Positions 1 to 6,965 of a stretch of 64,000 nucleotides of DNA are shown one piece after another. Both the position numbers and the translations under genes were made by a program. Below the pieces are notes generated by a model. The model was not told the origin of the DNA. It saw nothing but the letters and a program-made list of their open reading frames with translations, and did no database searches. The stretch comes from Brevundimonas sp. AJA228-03 (GTDB lineage Bacteria > Pseudomonadota > Alphaproteobacteria > Caulobacterales > Caulobacteraceae): assembly GCF_017795885.1 (NCBI RefSeq), contig NZ_CP059297.1, positions 558,001 through 622,000 of the forward strand. The letters run 5' to 3'. Each line of letters opens with the position of its first letter. The first letter of the stretch is position 1.

Positions 1-261
1 CCGATCCAGGGCGCCGCCGCCGACATCATCCGCCGCGCCATGATCCGCATGCCGGGCGCGCTGGAGGCCGCCGGCCTGGAAACGACCATGCTGCTCCAGG
101 TCCACGACGAACTGGTCTTCGAGGCCCCCGAAGCCGAGGTCGAGGCGGCGATTCCGCTGATCCGCCGGGTGATGGAGGGGGCGGCGGAACCGGCCGTGGC
201 GCTAAGCGTGCCGCTGGTGGTGGAGGCGCGGGCGGCGAAGAACTGGGATGAGGCGCATTGA
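1..261 (+). CDS. polA: DNA polymerase I, C-terminal end (partial)
   Basis: This is the last 86 codons of DNA polymerase I, the enzyme that fills gaps and removes RNA primers during replication and repair. The reading frame is open from the first base of the window. It contains the family A polymerase motif C, LLQVHDELVFEAP, whose HDE carries a catalytic metal-binding carboxylate, preceded by the O-helix-distal segment IQGAAADIIRRAM. The gene starts outside the window. Its stop lies 32 bases before the stop of the convergent restriction-modification gene, so that gene was inserted immediately downstream of polA. Confidence 0.95.
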   Translation, partial: PIQGAAADIIRRAMIRMPGALEAAGLETTMLLQVHDELVFEAPEAEVEAAIPLIRRVMEGAAEPAVALSVPLVVEARAAKNWDEAH

Positions 262-292
262 GGAGGATGCGAGACGGCCCCTGTCCGGTCAC

Positions 293-2893
293 CTACGCGA
301 GCAATGCCGAGAATTCAGCGTCAATCCGATCTAGTTCATCGCGATACTGAGACCACGCTTCCATAGTGTCACGATCTAGCGTGCCATCTTCGTTCTGAGG
401 CAGCTCGATTTCCAAATCCTGGATGAGTCCCAAGGAAGGGCGGAACTCTCGATTAAAGCCGTGGTCGACACCAGCCTGCCTGACTTGTGCAGCCAAATAG
501 CCAGGGTCAATCTCTGGATCGAGAATCGTGATTTGCCCACAGTGATCGGTAATTGCGTACTCTGCGCCCGCGGAAATGCCACGGCAGTCGAAGTCACTGT
601 CGATGCTCCAGAGTGCGCCCCCATGCTCCAGTCCGCCTGCATTCGCAGCAGCTACAAATCCAAATGGTTTACGGATGTTGGCGCTGTAGAGCGGAACCGC
701 AGCGCCGGACTTGTAGACGTCCTTCTTCAGAACGCGCTTGCCGATACGCAGGCTGAACAAGTTAGCGTCCCCAAGCCTGACACGCCGCCAGCTAGTTGGC
801 ACATCAGGTGCGACCAAAGCCTTCTTTGTCTCTTCCCATTCAGCAACGATTTTCGACATTGCATCTATGCGTCTGTCGATCGCGATGCGCCGCTCAGCGG
901 GGTCTTCCTCTTGACCGACGAGGCCTAGCTTGCGTGCAACTTGGTGGTCCCAGTAGTGCCGGATGTTGACCGACTTGGTGTCATATATGTCTGCCGATTT
1001 TACCGTAGCCGCCCGCTCAACCCCGGCGACCGGTAAACCAGCGGCATGGGTTCGATAGCATTGGACTAGCTCTGGCAAATCCGAGCGCTCAGGGAAACGT
1101 TTCGCGTCTCGAGTCTCACCGATCTCGGTAGCCGCGTACAAAAGCGTTGTCTCTTGCTCGAGTACTGCTTTGGCCGTAACTCCAGGGGCCAAAGCCGTCT
1201 TCCGTTTTTTGAGATGCGCAATAACGACCCTTTTCGGGGTGTTGAAAAAAGTCCGCTCAGGCAGCACCGCAAGCAAATCGATAGTGCAGTTTTCCAGCAT
1301 CCATTTTCGAAGTTGACGGTCGGTGGTTCTCAAGAAAAAGGTCTCGGGAAGCAGCACCCAAGCATCACCTCCCGATTTCAACGCTTGCACAATGTACTGA
1401 ACAAAGAGCCCTTCGACCCCGCTGTATTTTCGACCGAAATACTTTGCTCTGGTATTAGTGCGCTTTACCAACTTCGCGATGTCTGCCGAGCCGGACACAA
1501 CGAACGGTGGGTTCGTAAGTATCATGTCATATTTTTGCTTGGACATGTCTTCTAAAGCGCCCAGCGAGGTCTTTTCCTTGCACACGAAAACTTCGTTGAG
1601 CCATTTGGCGAACGATGGCACGCGGCTCGGCTGGTGCGCCAACAAGTCACCGCAGTGCACCAGGGCATTCGCCTTCGCCAATATCGCAGTCTTGGCTACG
1701 ATCTCGTACGCATGCCAGTGCTGGGTCGGGGTGAGGTCGTCGCCGTCGACCGTCCATTGAGAGTCGAGGTCATGAGCCATCTGCTCTAGGACGAAACCTC
1801 CGACACCTGAAGCAGGATCACAGATTTCGCGTCCCGCCGAGAGCCCGGCCACCCCCGCCATTTCTTGTACCGCAGCAACCACTTTGCGCGGCGTGAAGTG
1901 CTGGCCAAAATCCGTGGTGGTGCGGCTTTCTTGGAGGAAGCTTTCGTACAATCTGGTTTTAAATTCAGGGTTTGTATTCCTCAGAGAACCAAAACGCTCG
2001 AATTTGTTCAGTATTTCATTAAATATAATATTGTGATCTCTGTTTTCAGAGCGTAGCACTATACCATTAATCAAGCTATACCCATCTGCGCCCGGAGGGA
2101 AAAGAGCCTTGATGTGCGTCCTGACCTGCTTGGCGTAATATGTGAAGCTTTTGTCTGATGGTATGTTATTGAGGAGATGTTTAAAACCGACGGATATTCC
2201 ATCGTCGTTTGTAGTCATAAGCCCGAGGTCGTCCAAGAACTTATAAATGAATATTTCAACGAACGTTGCGAGGCAGTCTTCGGGTCGATCTGCCTTCAAG
2301 CGCCAGACAGTTTGCCAAATCTCGCGGGCCAACGTCGCGGGATCGGCCTTCGAGGGTTGGACTACCGTGCCGATGTCAGGATTCAGGTGAAGAGCAATGT
2401 GCGCGAGGTCCGCTGCGAACGCCTCATTCTTAAAATCAATCTTGGAAGGCATCGCCTTCCCATCTTGACGTGTGACTTCCACAACATCGTCCGATGCGCC
2501 GTTGATCCAGTAAGTGCTGACCCCGTCCGTCACATACCCAAGCAAAGCACCGGTAGGCTTTAGCTTCTTCACGAGGAGATTCTTGGCGATCCCCTTCCAG
2601 TTCGCTGCTGTGAGGAACCCGGGTTGTTTCGCCTCACCGATAGCGATGACACGCAATGCAGGCTTCCGTTCAATCACGATTGAATCGCATTTCTGCGTTT
2701 TGTATTCGCCGTAAGCTACGGCCGGAATTATTCCGTGCTCCGCATACTGATTCAACGTCACAAGCTGCGTTTCAAAAACCTCGAACGCGCCCAAGAGGTC
2801 GCCGATTCCCGACGGATATCTTTGTTCAAGTTCTTCCGACGCCACTTCAGTCCCCCACTCTTGCAGGTCCGTCATACGAGTGCCCTCCGCCAT
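293..2893 (-). CDS. Single-chain restriction-modification enzyme (type IIG/IIL-like: nuclease, N6-adenine methylase and target-recognition domain)
   Basis: The 866-residue protein appears to carry all three R-M activities in one chain. Residues about 50-140 resemble an HsdR_N/PD-(D/E)XK nuclease, with D70 and the E87-A-K89 pair in IAIGEAK. Residues about 190-330 are a helical linker. Residues about 326-600 are a gamma-class N6-adenine methylase: FGQHFTPRKVV, motif I DPASGVGG (359-366) and catalytic NPPF (461-464). The last about 150 residues start with a W..VRLGD motif like HsdS and look like one target-recognition domain plus a terminal helix. No separate hsdR, hsdS or helicase gene is nearby, so it probably works alone as anti-phage defence. 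Base composition is visibly AT-richer than both neighbours, for example around 1960-2060 and 2130-2170, which suggests horizontal gain. An alternative is a methylase with a dead nuclease domain. Start: ATG at 2893; a second ATG six codons in is possible. Confidence 0.85.
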   Translation of the reverse strand: MAEGTRMTDLQEWGTEVASEELEQRYPSGIGDLLGAFEVFETQLVTLNQYAEHGIIPAVAYGEYKTQKCDSIVIERKPALRVIAIGEAKQPGFLTAANWKGIAKNLLVKKLKPTGALLGYVTDGVSTYWINGASDDVVEVTRQDGKAMPSKIDFKNEAFAADLAHIALHLNPDIGTVVQPSKADPATLAREIWQTVWRLKADRPEDCLATFVEIFIYKFLDDLGLMTTNDDGISVGFKHLLNNIPSDKSFTYYAKQVRTHIKALFPPGADGYSLINGIVLRSENRDHNIIFNEILNKFERFGSLRNTNPEFKTRLYESFLQESRTTTDFGQHFTPRKVVAAVQEMAGVAGLSAGREICDPASGVGGFVLEQMAHDLDSQWTVDGDDLTPTQHWHAYEIVAKTAILAKANALVHCGDLLAHQPSRVPSFAKWLNEVFVCKEKTSLGALEDMSKQKYDMILTNPPFVVSGSADIAKLVKRTNTRAKYFGRKYSGVEGLFVQYIVQALKSGGDAWVLLPETFFLRTTDRQLRKWMLENCTIDLLAVLPERTFFNTPKRVVIAHLKKRKTALAPGVTAKAVLEQETTLLYAATEIGETRDAKRFPERSDLPELVQCYRTHAAGLPVAGVERAATVKSADIYDTKSVNIRHYWDHQVARKLGLVGQEEDPAERRIAIDRRIDAMSKIVAEWEETKKALVAPDVPTSWRRVRLGDANLFSLRIGKRVLKKDVYKSGAAVPLYSANIRKPFGFVAAANAGGLEHGGALWSIDSDFDCRGISAGAEYAITDHCGQITILDPEIDPGYLAAQVRQAGVDHGFNREFRPSLGLIQDLEIELPQNEDGTLDRDTMEAWSQYRDELDRIDAEFSALLA

Positions 2894-3001
2894 GCGTCAA
2901 TGGAGGCTATGCGTTCTTTTGGTTGAGTTTAATCCGCTCCGACACTCATAGCTAGTATAATGACGGCCGAGTGAAATTCGCCGAGCGCACAGGACACCCC
3001 C

Positions 3002-3180
3002 TCACGTCACCGCCACATCCCCGCTCGCCCCATGCGGCCGCACCCAGAAGGTGATTCGGTCCGGCCAGCCAATACTTCGGCAGGTCGTGGCGCGACCCCA
3101 CGGGACGAAGCCCGGGCCGCGTTCGCGGGCGATGCGTTTCAGGTCGGCGCAGCTCGCACAGATCGGAAAACGGGGAGACT
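3002..3180 (-). pseudogene. Possible remnant of a small Cys-rich protein
   Basis: The frame ending at 3002 reads KRKSPRFPICASCADLKRI, then a GPGFVPWGR segment, one more Cys (TTCRSIGWPD) and ends WVRPHGASGDVAVT. The CxxC followed by a third Cys and the conserved-looking Trp/Gly/Pro pattern resemble a small zinc-ribbon-like domain and not random shadow translation. Upstream, the same frame runs into the palindromic spacer with no credible start or ribosome site, so only a C-terminal piece seems to survive. I cannot assign a family, and it could still be chance. Confidence 0.25.
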
Positions 3181-3294
3181 TACGTTTTCCACGACAGCTC
3201 CCCTCAGACCCCCCGCCGGGTACCCCTCCGCCTTCAGCGACCGCGCCCACGCCGACTCGTCCTGGGGCCCCAGCCGCGCTCGACCGGGATACGT

Positions 3295-3310
3295 CCCCGC
3301 CTTCGCGGGG
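3295..3310. repeat. Hairpin repeat unit
   Basis: CCCCGC and GCGGGG form a perfect 6-bp stem around CTTC, followed directly by ATGAC. This is the core of a palindrome seen dispersed in many proteobacterial spacers. A GGGGATGAC motif recurs 20 bases further on (3330-3338). Confidence 0.45.
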
Positions 3311-3489
3311 ATGACAAAGACGCTTTTGTGGGGATGACAAGGCCCTCGCGGGGCAGGCGAGGCGCTTTCGCCCGAAGACCCGGGGGCCCTGGCCCCCTCC
3401 ACCGCCTTCGGCGGTCCCCCTCCCCCGACGGGGGAGGATTGGGGTGTCCGTCTGGAGCGCCCGGACGGGCGCTCGTGGCGTGAGCGTGG

Positions 3490-3900
3490 CTACGGCTCCC
3501 GCAGCCGGTCCAGGGCCCGCTCGGCAGCCTCGCGGTGGCGTTTGCGGATATTGGCCCCCAGGGTGGCGATCACGGCGGTGATGACTGCGGCGTCGTCGGT
3601 GAAGCCGATCCCGGCCAGGAGGTCGGGGATGGCGTCCAGCGGCAGGACGAAATAGGCCAGCGCCCCCATCATCACGCCCTTGGCGGCCAGCGGCGTCTCC
3701 GGGTCGCGGGCGGCGTAATAGACGCTGATCATCGGGTTGGCGAAGGGGATGCGGGCGGCGACCCGCCCGACCTTGGGCCAGAAGCCCGCCCTGACCCGCA
3801 CCTCATTGACGCGCTGCACGGCCGGCAGCAGGGCCCTGGATGGATCGATGGCGTCCTCGGGCGAGATCGGGTCCGATGCGGGTTTGGCGTTTGCGGTCAT
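3490..3900 (-). CDS. YkvA family (DUF1232) protein
   Basis: This 136-residue protein has the DUF1232/YkvA core: MISVYYAARDPETPLAAKGVMMGALAYFVLPLDAIPDLL. The segment holds a helix-forming hydrophobic stretch and the characteristic PLDAIPD turn, and is followed by GFTDDAAVI. The family is widespread and of unknown function; members are thought to be small membrane-associated proteins. The C-terminal tail is rich in Arg and Glu (RKRHREAAERALDRL). It starts at an ATG 55 bases from the divergent SDR gene, so the two share a short promoter region. Confidence 0.85.
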   Translation of the reverse strand: MTANAKPASDPISPEDAIDPSRALLPAVQRVNEVRVRAGFWPKVGRVAARIPFANPMISVYYAARDPETPLAAKGVMMGALAYFVLPLDAIPDLLAGIGFTDDAAVITAVIATLGANIRKRHREAAERALDRLREP

Positions 3901-3955
3901 GGCGGCTAAATCCCCCCGACTTTCCAGAGTTCAACGGAATATAGGGACGAACGCC

Positions 3956-4738
3956 ATGAAACTCGACAGCAGCATCGCCGCGGTGGTCACCGGTGGGGCC
4001 AGCGGCCTGGGCGAAGGCACGGCGCGCGCGATCGCCGCGACGGGGGCGAAGGTGGCCCTGTTCGACCTGAACGCCGAGAAGGGCGAGGCCATCGCCGCCG
4101 AGATCGGTGGCGTCTTCTGCGCGGTGGACGTGACCGACGACGCCTCGGTGGCGGCCGCCTTCGACAAGGCCCGGGCCGCGAACGGTCAGGAGCGGCTGCT
4201 GGTCAACTGCGCCGGCATCGCCACCGGCCAGAAGACGGTGTCGCGCAAGAAGGACACGGGCGAAGTCCGCGCCCACGACATGGCCAGCTTCGAGCGCACC
4301 GTGCGGGTCAATCTGTTCGGCACCTTCCGGGTGCTGAGCCAGTCGGCCCTGGGCATGGTGACGCTTGAGAAGATGGAGGACGGCGAGCGCGGTCTGATCG
4401 TCAACACCGCCTCGGTCGCGGCCCAGGACGGACAGGTCGGCCAGGCGGCCTATTCGGCGTCCAAGGGCGGCGTCTATGCCATGACCCTGCCGATCGCCCG
4501 CGACCTGGCCCAGGAGGGCATCCGGGTGAACACCATCCTGCCCGGCATCATGTGGACGCCGATGATGGCCGGCATGGACCAGAAGATCCAGGACGCCCTG
4601 GCCGCCCAGATCCCCTTCCCCAGCCGCCTCGGCAAGCCCTCGGACTATGCGTCGCTGGTGCTGGAGCTGGCCCGCAACGTCTACATCAACGGCGAATGCA
4701 TAAGGCTGGATGGAGCCATTCGCATGGCGCCTCGCTGA
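3956..4738 (+). CDS. SDR family dehydrogenase (3-hydroxyacyl-CoA dehydrogenase type-2-like)
   Basis: A 260-residue short-chain dehydrogenase/reductase. It has the NAD-binding TGGASGLG near the N-terminus, D at the end of beta2 (LFDLNAEKGE, pointing to NAD rather than NADP), NCAG, a catalytic Ser region NTASVAAQDG and the active-site YSASK. The overall pattern, including LPGIMWTPMMAGM, resembles HSD17B10-type 3-hydroxyacyl-CoA dehydrogenases, which oxidise 3-hydroxyacyl-CoA in fatty-acid or branched-chain amino-acid breakdown. That substrate is inference from the family. The ATG at 3956 is chosen over upstream in-frame starts because AGGGA lies 7 bases before it and because the glycine-rich motif then falls at the usual position. 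It stands alone, divergent from the YkvA gene. Confidence 0.9.
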   Translation: MKLDSSIAAVVTGGASGLGEGTARAIAATGAKVALFDLNAEKGEAIAAEIGGVFCAVDVTDDASVAAAFDKARAANGQERLLVNCAGIATGQKTVSRKKDTGEVRAHDMASFERTVRVNLFGTFRVLSQSALGMVTLEKMEDGERGLIVNTASVAAQDGQVGQAAYSASKGGVYAMTLPIARDLAQEGIRVNTILPGIMWTPMMAGMDQKIQDALAAQIPFPSRLGKPSDYASLVLELARNVYINGECIRLDGAIRMAPR

Positions 4739-4820
4739 CGCGCGGATGCGCTTCGCGCCGCGCTACGCTCGCGACGCGGTCGCTCGCGGCTTGGGCGCGA
4801 GGAATTGTGCGGGTTGGGTC

Positions 4821-4849
4821 TTGCGAGAGGTCCGGCCTCTCCGCTATAC
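4821..4849 (+). promoter_or_regulatory. Likely sigma-70-type promoter of tRNA-Gly
   Basis: TTGCGA (4821-4826) and CTATAC (4844-4849) are separated by 17 bases and lie 20 bases before the mature tRNA 5' end. The spacer contains a perfect inverted repeat, GAGAGG-TCCGG-CCTCTC. The call rests on consensus similarity only. Confidence 0.4.
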
Positions 4850-4868
4850 GCCCGCCTCCGGCTGAAGT

Positions 4869-4943
4869 GCGGGCGTAGCTCAGTGGTAGAGCACAACCTT
4901 GCCAAGGTTGGGGTCGAGAGTTCGAATCTCTTCGCCCGCTCCA
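4869..4943 (+). tRNA. tRNA-Gly (GCC)
   Basis: A complete cloverleaf can be folded by eye. The acceptor stem GCGGGCG pairs with CGCCCGC (4933-4939). The D arm starts TAGCTCAGTGGTAGAGC. The anticodon stem CAACC/GGTTG encloses the loop TTGCCAA with anticodon GCC. The T arm is GAGAGTTCGAATCTC. The discriminator base is T and the CCA end is encoded at 4941-4943. A rho-independent terminator follows 13 bases later. Confidence 0.97.
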
Positions 4944-4955
4944 GTCGAACCAGGA

Positions 4956-4983
4956 AGCCCGGTCCGTGCGACCGGGCTTTCTT
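4956..4983 (+). terminator. Rho-independent terminator of tRNA-Gly
   Basis: AGCCCGGTC (4956-4964) pairs perfectly with GACCGGGCT (4970-4978) around the loop CGTGC, followed by TTCTTGC. It lies immediately downstream of the tRNA. Confidence 0.8.
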
Positions 4984-5010
4984 GCTTTCTGCGCCCCGGG
5001 CGGCGTGAGT

Positions 5011-5060
5011 TTGCCAAGGTTGGGGTCGAGAGTTCGAATCTCTTCGCCCGCTCCAGTCGA
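5011..5060 (+). repeat. Duplicated 3' half of tRNA-Gly
   Basis: These 50 bases are identical to 4899-4948. They run from the anticodon loop through the variable region, T arm, acceptor 3' strand and CCA to five bases beyond. The 5' half of the tRNA is missing, so this copy cannot form a tRNA. Direct repeats of a tRNA 3' end are what site-specific integration into a tRNA gene leaves behind. Here the intervening DNA is only 62 bases and carries no genes. Unequal recombination or a failed tRNA tandem duplication is an alternative. Confidence 0.9.
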
Positions 5061-5068
5061 TTAAAGAG

Positions 5069-5093
5069 GCCCGGTCGCGAGACCGGGCTTTTT
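5069..5093 (+). terminator. Rho-independent terminator after the tRNA-Gly fragment
   Basis: GCCCGGTC (5069-5076) pairs with GACCGGGC (5081-5088) around GCGA, followed by TTTTT. The stem sequence is almost the same as the terminator behind the intact tRNA, so the terminator seems to have been duplicated together with the tRNA 3' half. Confidence 0.8.
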
Positions 5094-5110
5094 CATTTCC
5101 GCACCGGGCT

Positions 5111-5174
5111 CTTGTCATCCCGGCCGAAGCGGAGCGGAGCGCCGGGACGCTGGCGCGATTTCCGGGATGACAAG
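5111..5174. repeat. REP-like palindrome
   Basis: CTTGTCATCCCGG (5111-5123) is the exact inverse of CCGGGATGACAAG (5162-5174), giving 13-bp arms around a 38-base GC-rich centre that includes GCGGAGCGGAGCGCC. It lies between the tRNA fragment terminator and the 3' end of the convergent hypothetical gene. It is probably a member of a dispersed chromosomal palindrome family. Confidence 0.6.
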
Positions 5175-5191
5175 GGCGTACAAGGGAAAGC

Positions 5192-5605
5192 TCAGTCCGC
5201 CTCGGCCGCGTCCGGATCGATCGCCTCGTCTACCAGCCGGCGCCAGTGCGGGTCGGTGTCGTCGACGAGGTCGACGTCGTCCAGCAGGGCGACCACGGCG
5301 TCGCCGTCCGGCAGGATCAGGCCCAGCACCTCCATCGGTTCGCCGAAGGCCCCGGCATGGACCTCGGCCTGGACCGCGACCGCGCCCTGTTCGCCGTCAT
5401 CGTCCCACCAGATGACCGGCTGGGGCAGGTCCATATCGAGGATCGAGGGGTCTTGGCTGTCGCCCAGGGCGAAGACCGCGCGGCGGGCCTGGACATCGTC
5501 CAGGGTGGCGACGCGGCCGGTGAAGGGGATCAGGCGCGACCAGTCGTCGGCGTCGAAACCGCCGCCGTCCTCGTCCGAATCGCCGGGGCCGTTCCGATCC
5601 TGCAT
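5192..5605 (-). CDS. Conserved-looking acidic hypothetical protein
   Basis: A 137-residue, strongly acidic protein rich in Asp, Val and Ala. It has no signal peptide or membrane span. The N-terminus is DSDEDGGGFDADD, and the middle (LIPFTGRVATLDDVQARRAVF, QPVIWWDDDGEQG) looks like a compact beta-rich domain. I do not recognise a family. Codon use matches its neighbours and the ORF stops 30 bases before the phytase gene stop, in the same orientation, so it may be the last gene of a phytase transcript. Confidence 0.65.
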   Translation of the reverse strand: MQDRNGPGDSDEDGGGFDADDWSRLIPFTGRVATLDDVQARRAVFALGDSQDPSILDMDLPQPVIWWDDDGEQGAVAVQAEVHAGAFGEPMEVLGLILPDGDAVVALLDDVDLVDDTDPHWRRLVDEAIDPDAAEAD

Positions 5606-5635
5606 GGACCCAGACTAGCGGCCGGGCGCGCCGGA

Positions 5636-6736
5636 TCAATCGATCGCGAGCGCCGTCTTGATGTCGCGCCAGTCGATGTATTTGAAGTTCTGGTTGCCCA
5701 CGTCGTTGACGTCGTCCTGGACCACGACGAGGCCATGGGGGAAGGGACCGATGGCTCCACTCCAGGCCGCCAGACCGTCTGTGCCGGTGACGCCGTCGAT
5801 CGTGCCGTCCCGGACCACGAACCGCCCGACCCAGGCCGGGGCGGCGCCGTCGATGCGCCAGACGGGGAAGGTCGAATCCCCCTGGCTGGACCCGATCAGA
5901 TAGCGGGCTTCCCCGTCGGTGATCGTGGTCAGGCCCTCGGCGTCGGCGACCAGAATGCCGGGCGCGATGGGCTGGACCAGGGTGCGGGCATCGCCCGAGG
6001 CGGCCCCGAGGCCATAACGCCACACGCCGACATTTTCCTCGGCCAGATACAGGGTGTCGGTGGCGGGGTCGGCGGCGCAGCCTTCGGAGATCGAGCCGAT
6101 TTCGAACCGGCGGACCTCGCGCGAGACCGGGCGTCCCCGGGCGTCGGCGGTCACAACGAACTGGCGTACCTCGCCCTCATGCCCGACCAGGATGGCGTGG
6201 ACCTCGGTGCCGAGGCGCGCGAAACAGAAGCCGTAGGGCTCGACCACGTCGGTGGCGATGGCACCCCAGGGGCGGATGCCGTTCTGGCCCGTTCCGGCCG
6301 GGTCGAACAGATACAGCGACACACCGGTCCTGCCCGGTGTCCGGTCGCTGGCCCCCAGCAACAGCTGCGGGCGACCGTCGACGCTCAACCCCTCGACCGC
6401 GTCGACGTTGTTCAGCAGGCCCTCGGGCAGAAACTGCAGGATCGCGCCGTCGAGGCCGTAGGCATAGAGGCCCGCCTTCTTGTCCGTACCGACAACGAGG
6501 CCCGGTGTCGTGGTCCCCATGACGGTGACCGGGCCGGTACCGGCCCAGATGACGGGATCGTCGGCGGCGTCCTGTCCGGGTTCGCCGACGGACGGCGTCT
6601 CGACGACGGCATGGACGGCGGCACCCGCGCCGACGAAACCGTCACCCTCGCCGCGATAATCGACCTCGTGCGTCGCGCAACCCGACAGCGCAAGGGGGAC
6701 CAGAAGGCCGGTGAGGCGGAACAGCGAACGGGACAT
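5636..6736 (-). CDS. Beta-propeller phytase, lipoprotein
   Basis: A 366-residue secreted phytase that should release phosphate from phytate. The N-terminus has a short positive segment, a hydrophobic stretch and the lipobox LSGC, so the mature protein is probably anchored by an acylated Cys. The beta-propeller phytase signatures are clear: DAADDPVIW near the start, GLVVGTDKKAGLYAYGLDG, LNNVDAVEGL, YLAEENVGVWRY and HGLVVVQDDVN near the C-terminus. The acidic residues in these segments bind calcium and phosphate in the family. The ATG at 6736 is preferred over one nine codons upstream because it places the signal peptide at the N-terminus. It is divergent from a TonB-dependent receptor gene 229 bases away, which suggests a joint phosphate-scavenging role. 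Confidence 0.92.
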   Translation of the reverse strand: MSRSLFRLTGLLVPLALSGCATHEVDYRGEGDGFVGAGAAVHAVVETPSVGEPGQDAADDPVIWAGTGPVTVMGTTTPGLVVGTDKKAGLYAYGLDGAILQFLPEGLLNNVDAVEGLSVDGRPQLLLGASDRTPGRTGVSLYLFDPAGTGQNGIRPWGAIATDVVEPYGFCFARLGTEVHAILVGHEGEVRQFVVTADARGRPVSREVRRFEIGSISEGCAADPATDTLYLAEENVGVWRYGLGAASGDARTLVQPIAPGILVADAEGLTTITDGEARYLIGSSQGDSTFPVWRIDGAAPAWVGRFVVRDGTIDGVTGTDGLAAWSGAIGPFPHGLVVVQDDVNDVGNQNFKYIDWRDIKTALAID

Positions 6737-6965
6737 CAGGGGGCTCCGGACATGGCGGCGCACGTCGAGACCACGCCTTGCCGGGGCGCGTCAAGCCGAT
6801 GGCCTACCGGCGTTGTGCGGATTCATCCGGGTCAGGAAAAATCTTCGAAAAACTCATGCAAACCTGCGGCGTCTCCGTCGCAAAACCGTCAAGCCAGCTT
6901 TGCCGTCGGCGTTTAACGGCTTTCGCAAGGCGGACCGGGAATGCGGACGCCATGGGGAAATCATC
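6737..6965. promoter_or_regulatory. Divergent regulatory region between phytase and TonB receptor
   Basis: This 229-base spacer lies between two divergently transcribed genes that plausibly serve one function, so it must contain both promoters. The middle (about 6835-6860) is locally AT-rich. I could not identify a convincing Pho box (CTGTCAT-type repeat) by eye, so regulation by phosphate is only expected from function. Confidence 0.4.

Larger units (their letters stand above)
2894..3489. other. Gene-poor spacer with palindromic repeats
   Basis: About 600 bases between the restriction-modification gene and the YkvA-like gene. The part nearest the R-M gene (to about 2990) shares its low GC. 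From about 3180 to 3460 the spacer is dominated by hairpin-forming GC-rich stretches: CCCCGC-CTTC-GCGGGG at 3295-3310, followed by GGGGATGAC motifs, then ACCGCC-TTC-GGCGGT and CCCCCGACGGGGG at about 3402-3436. These look like the short dispersed palindromes common in alphaproteobacterial spacers. A possible gene remnant at 3002-3180 is listed separately. Confidence 0.5.

Noticed and set aside
5246..6916. A 556-codon plus-strand frame across the phytase gene
   Set aside because: Antisense of the phytase, with no domain, no ribosome site and composition dominated by Arg, Gly, Val and Asp.
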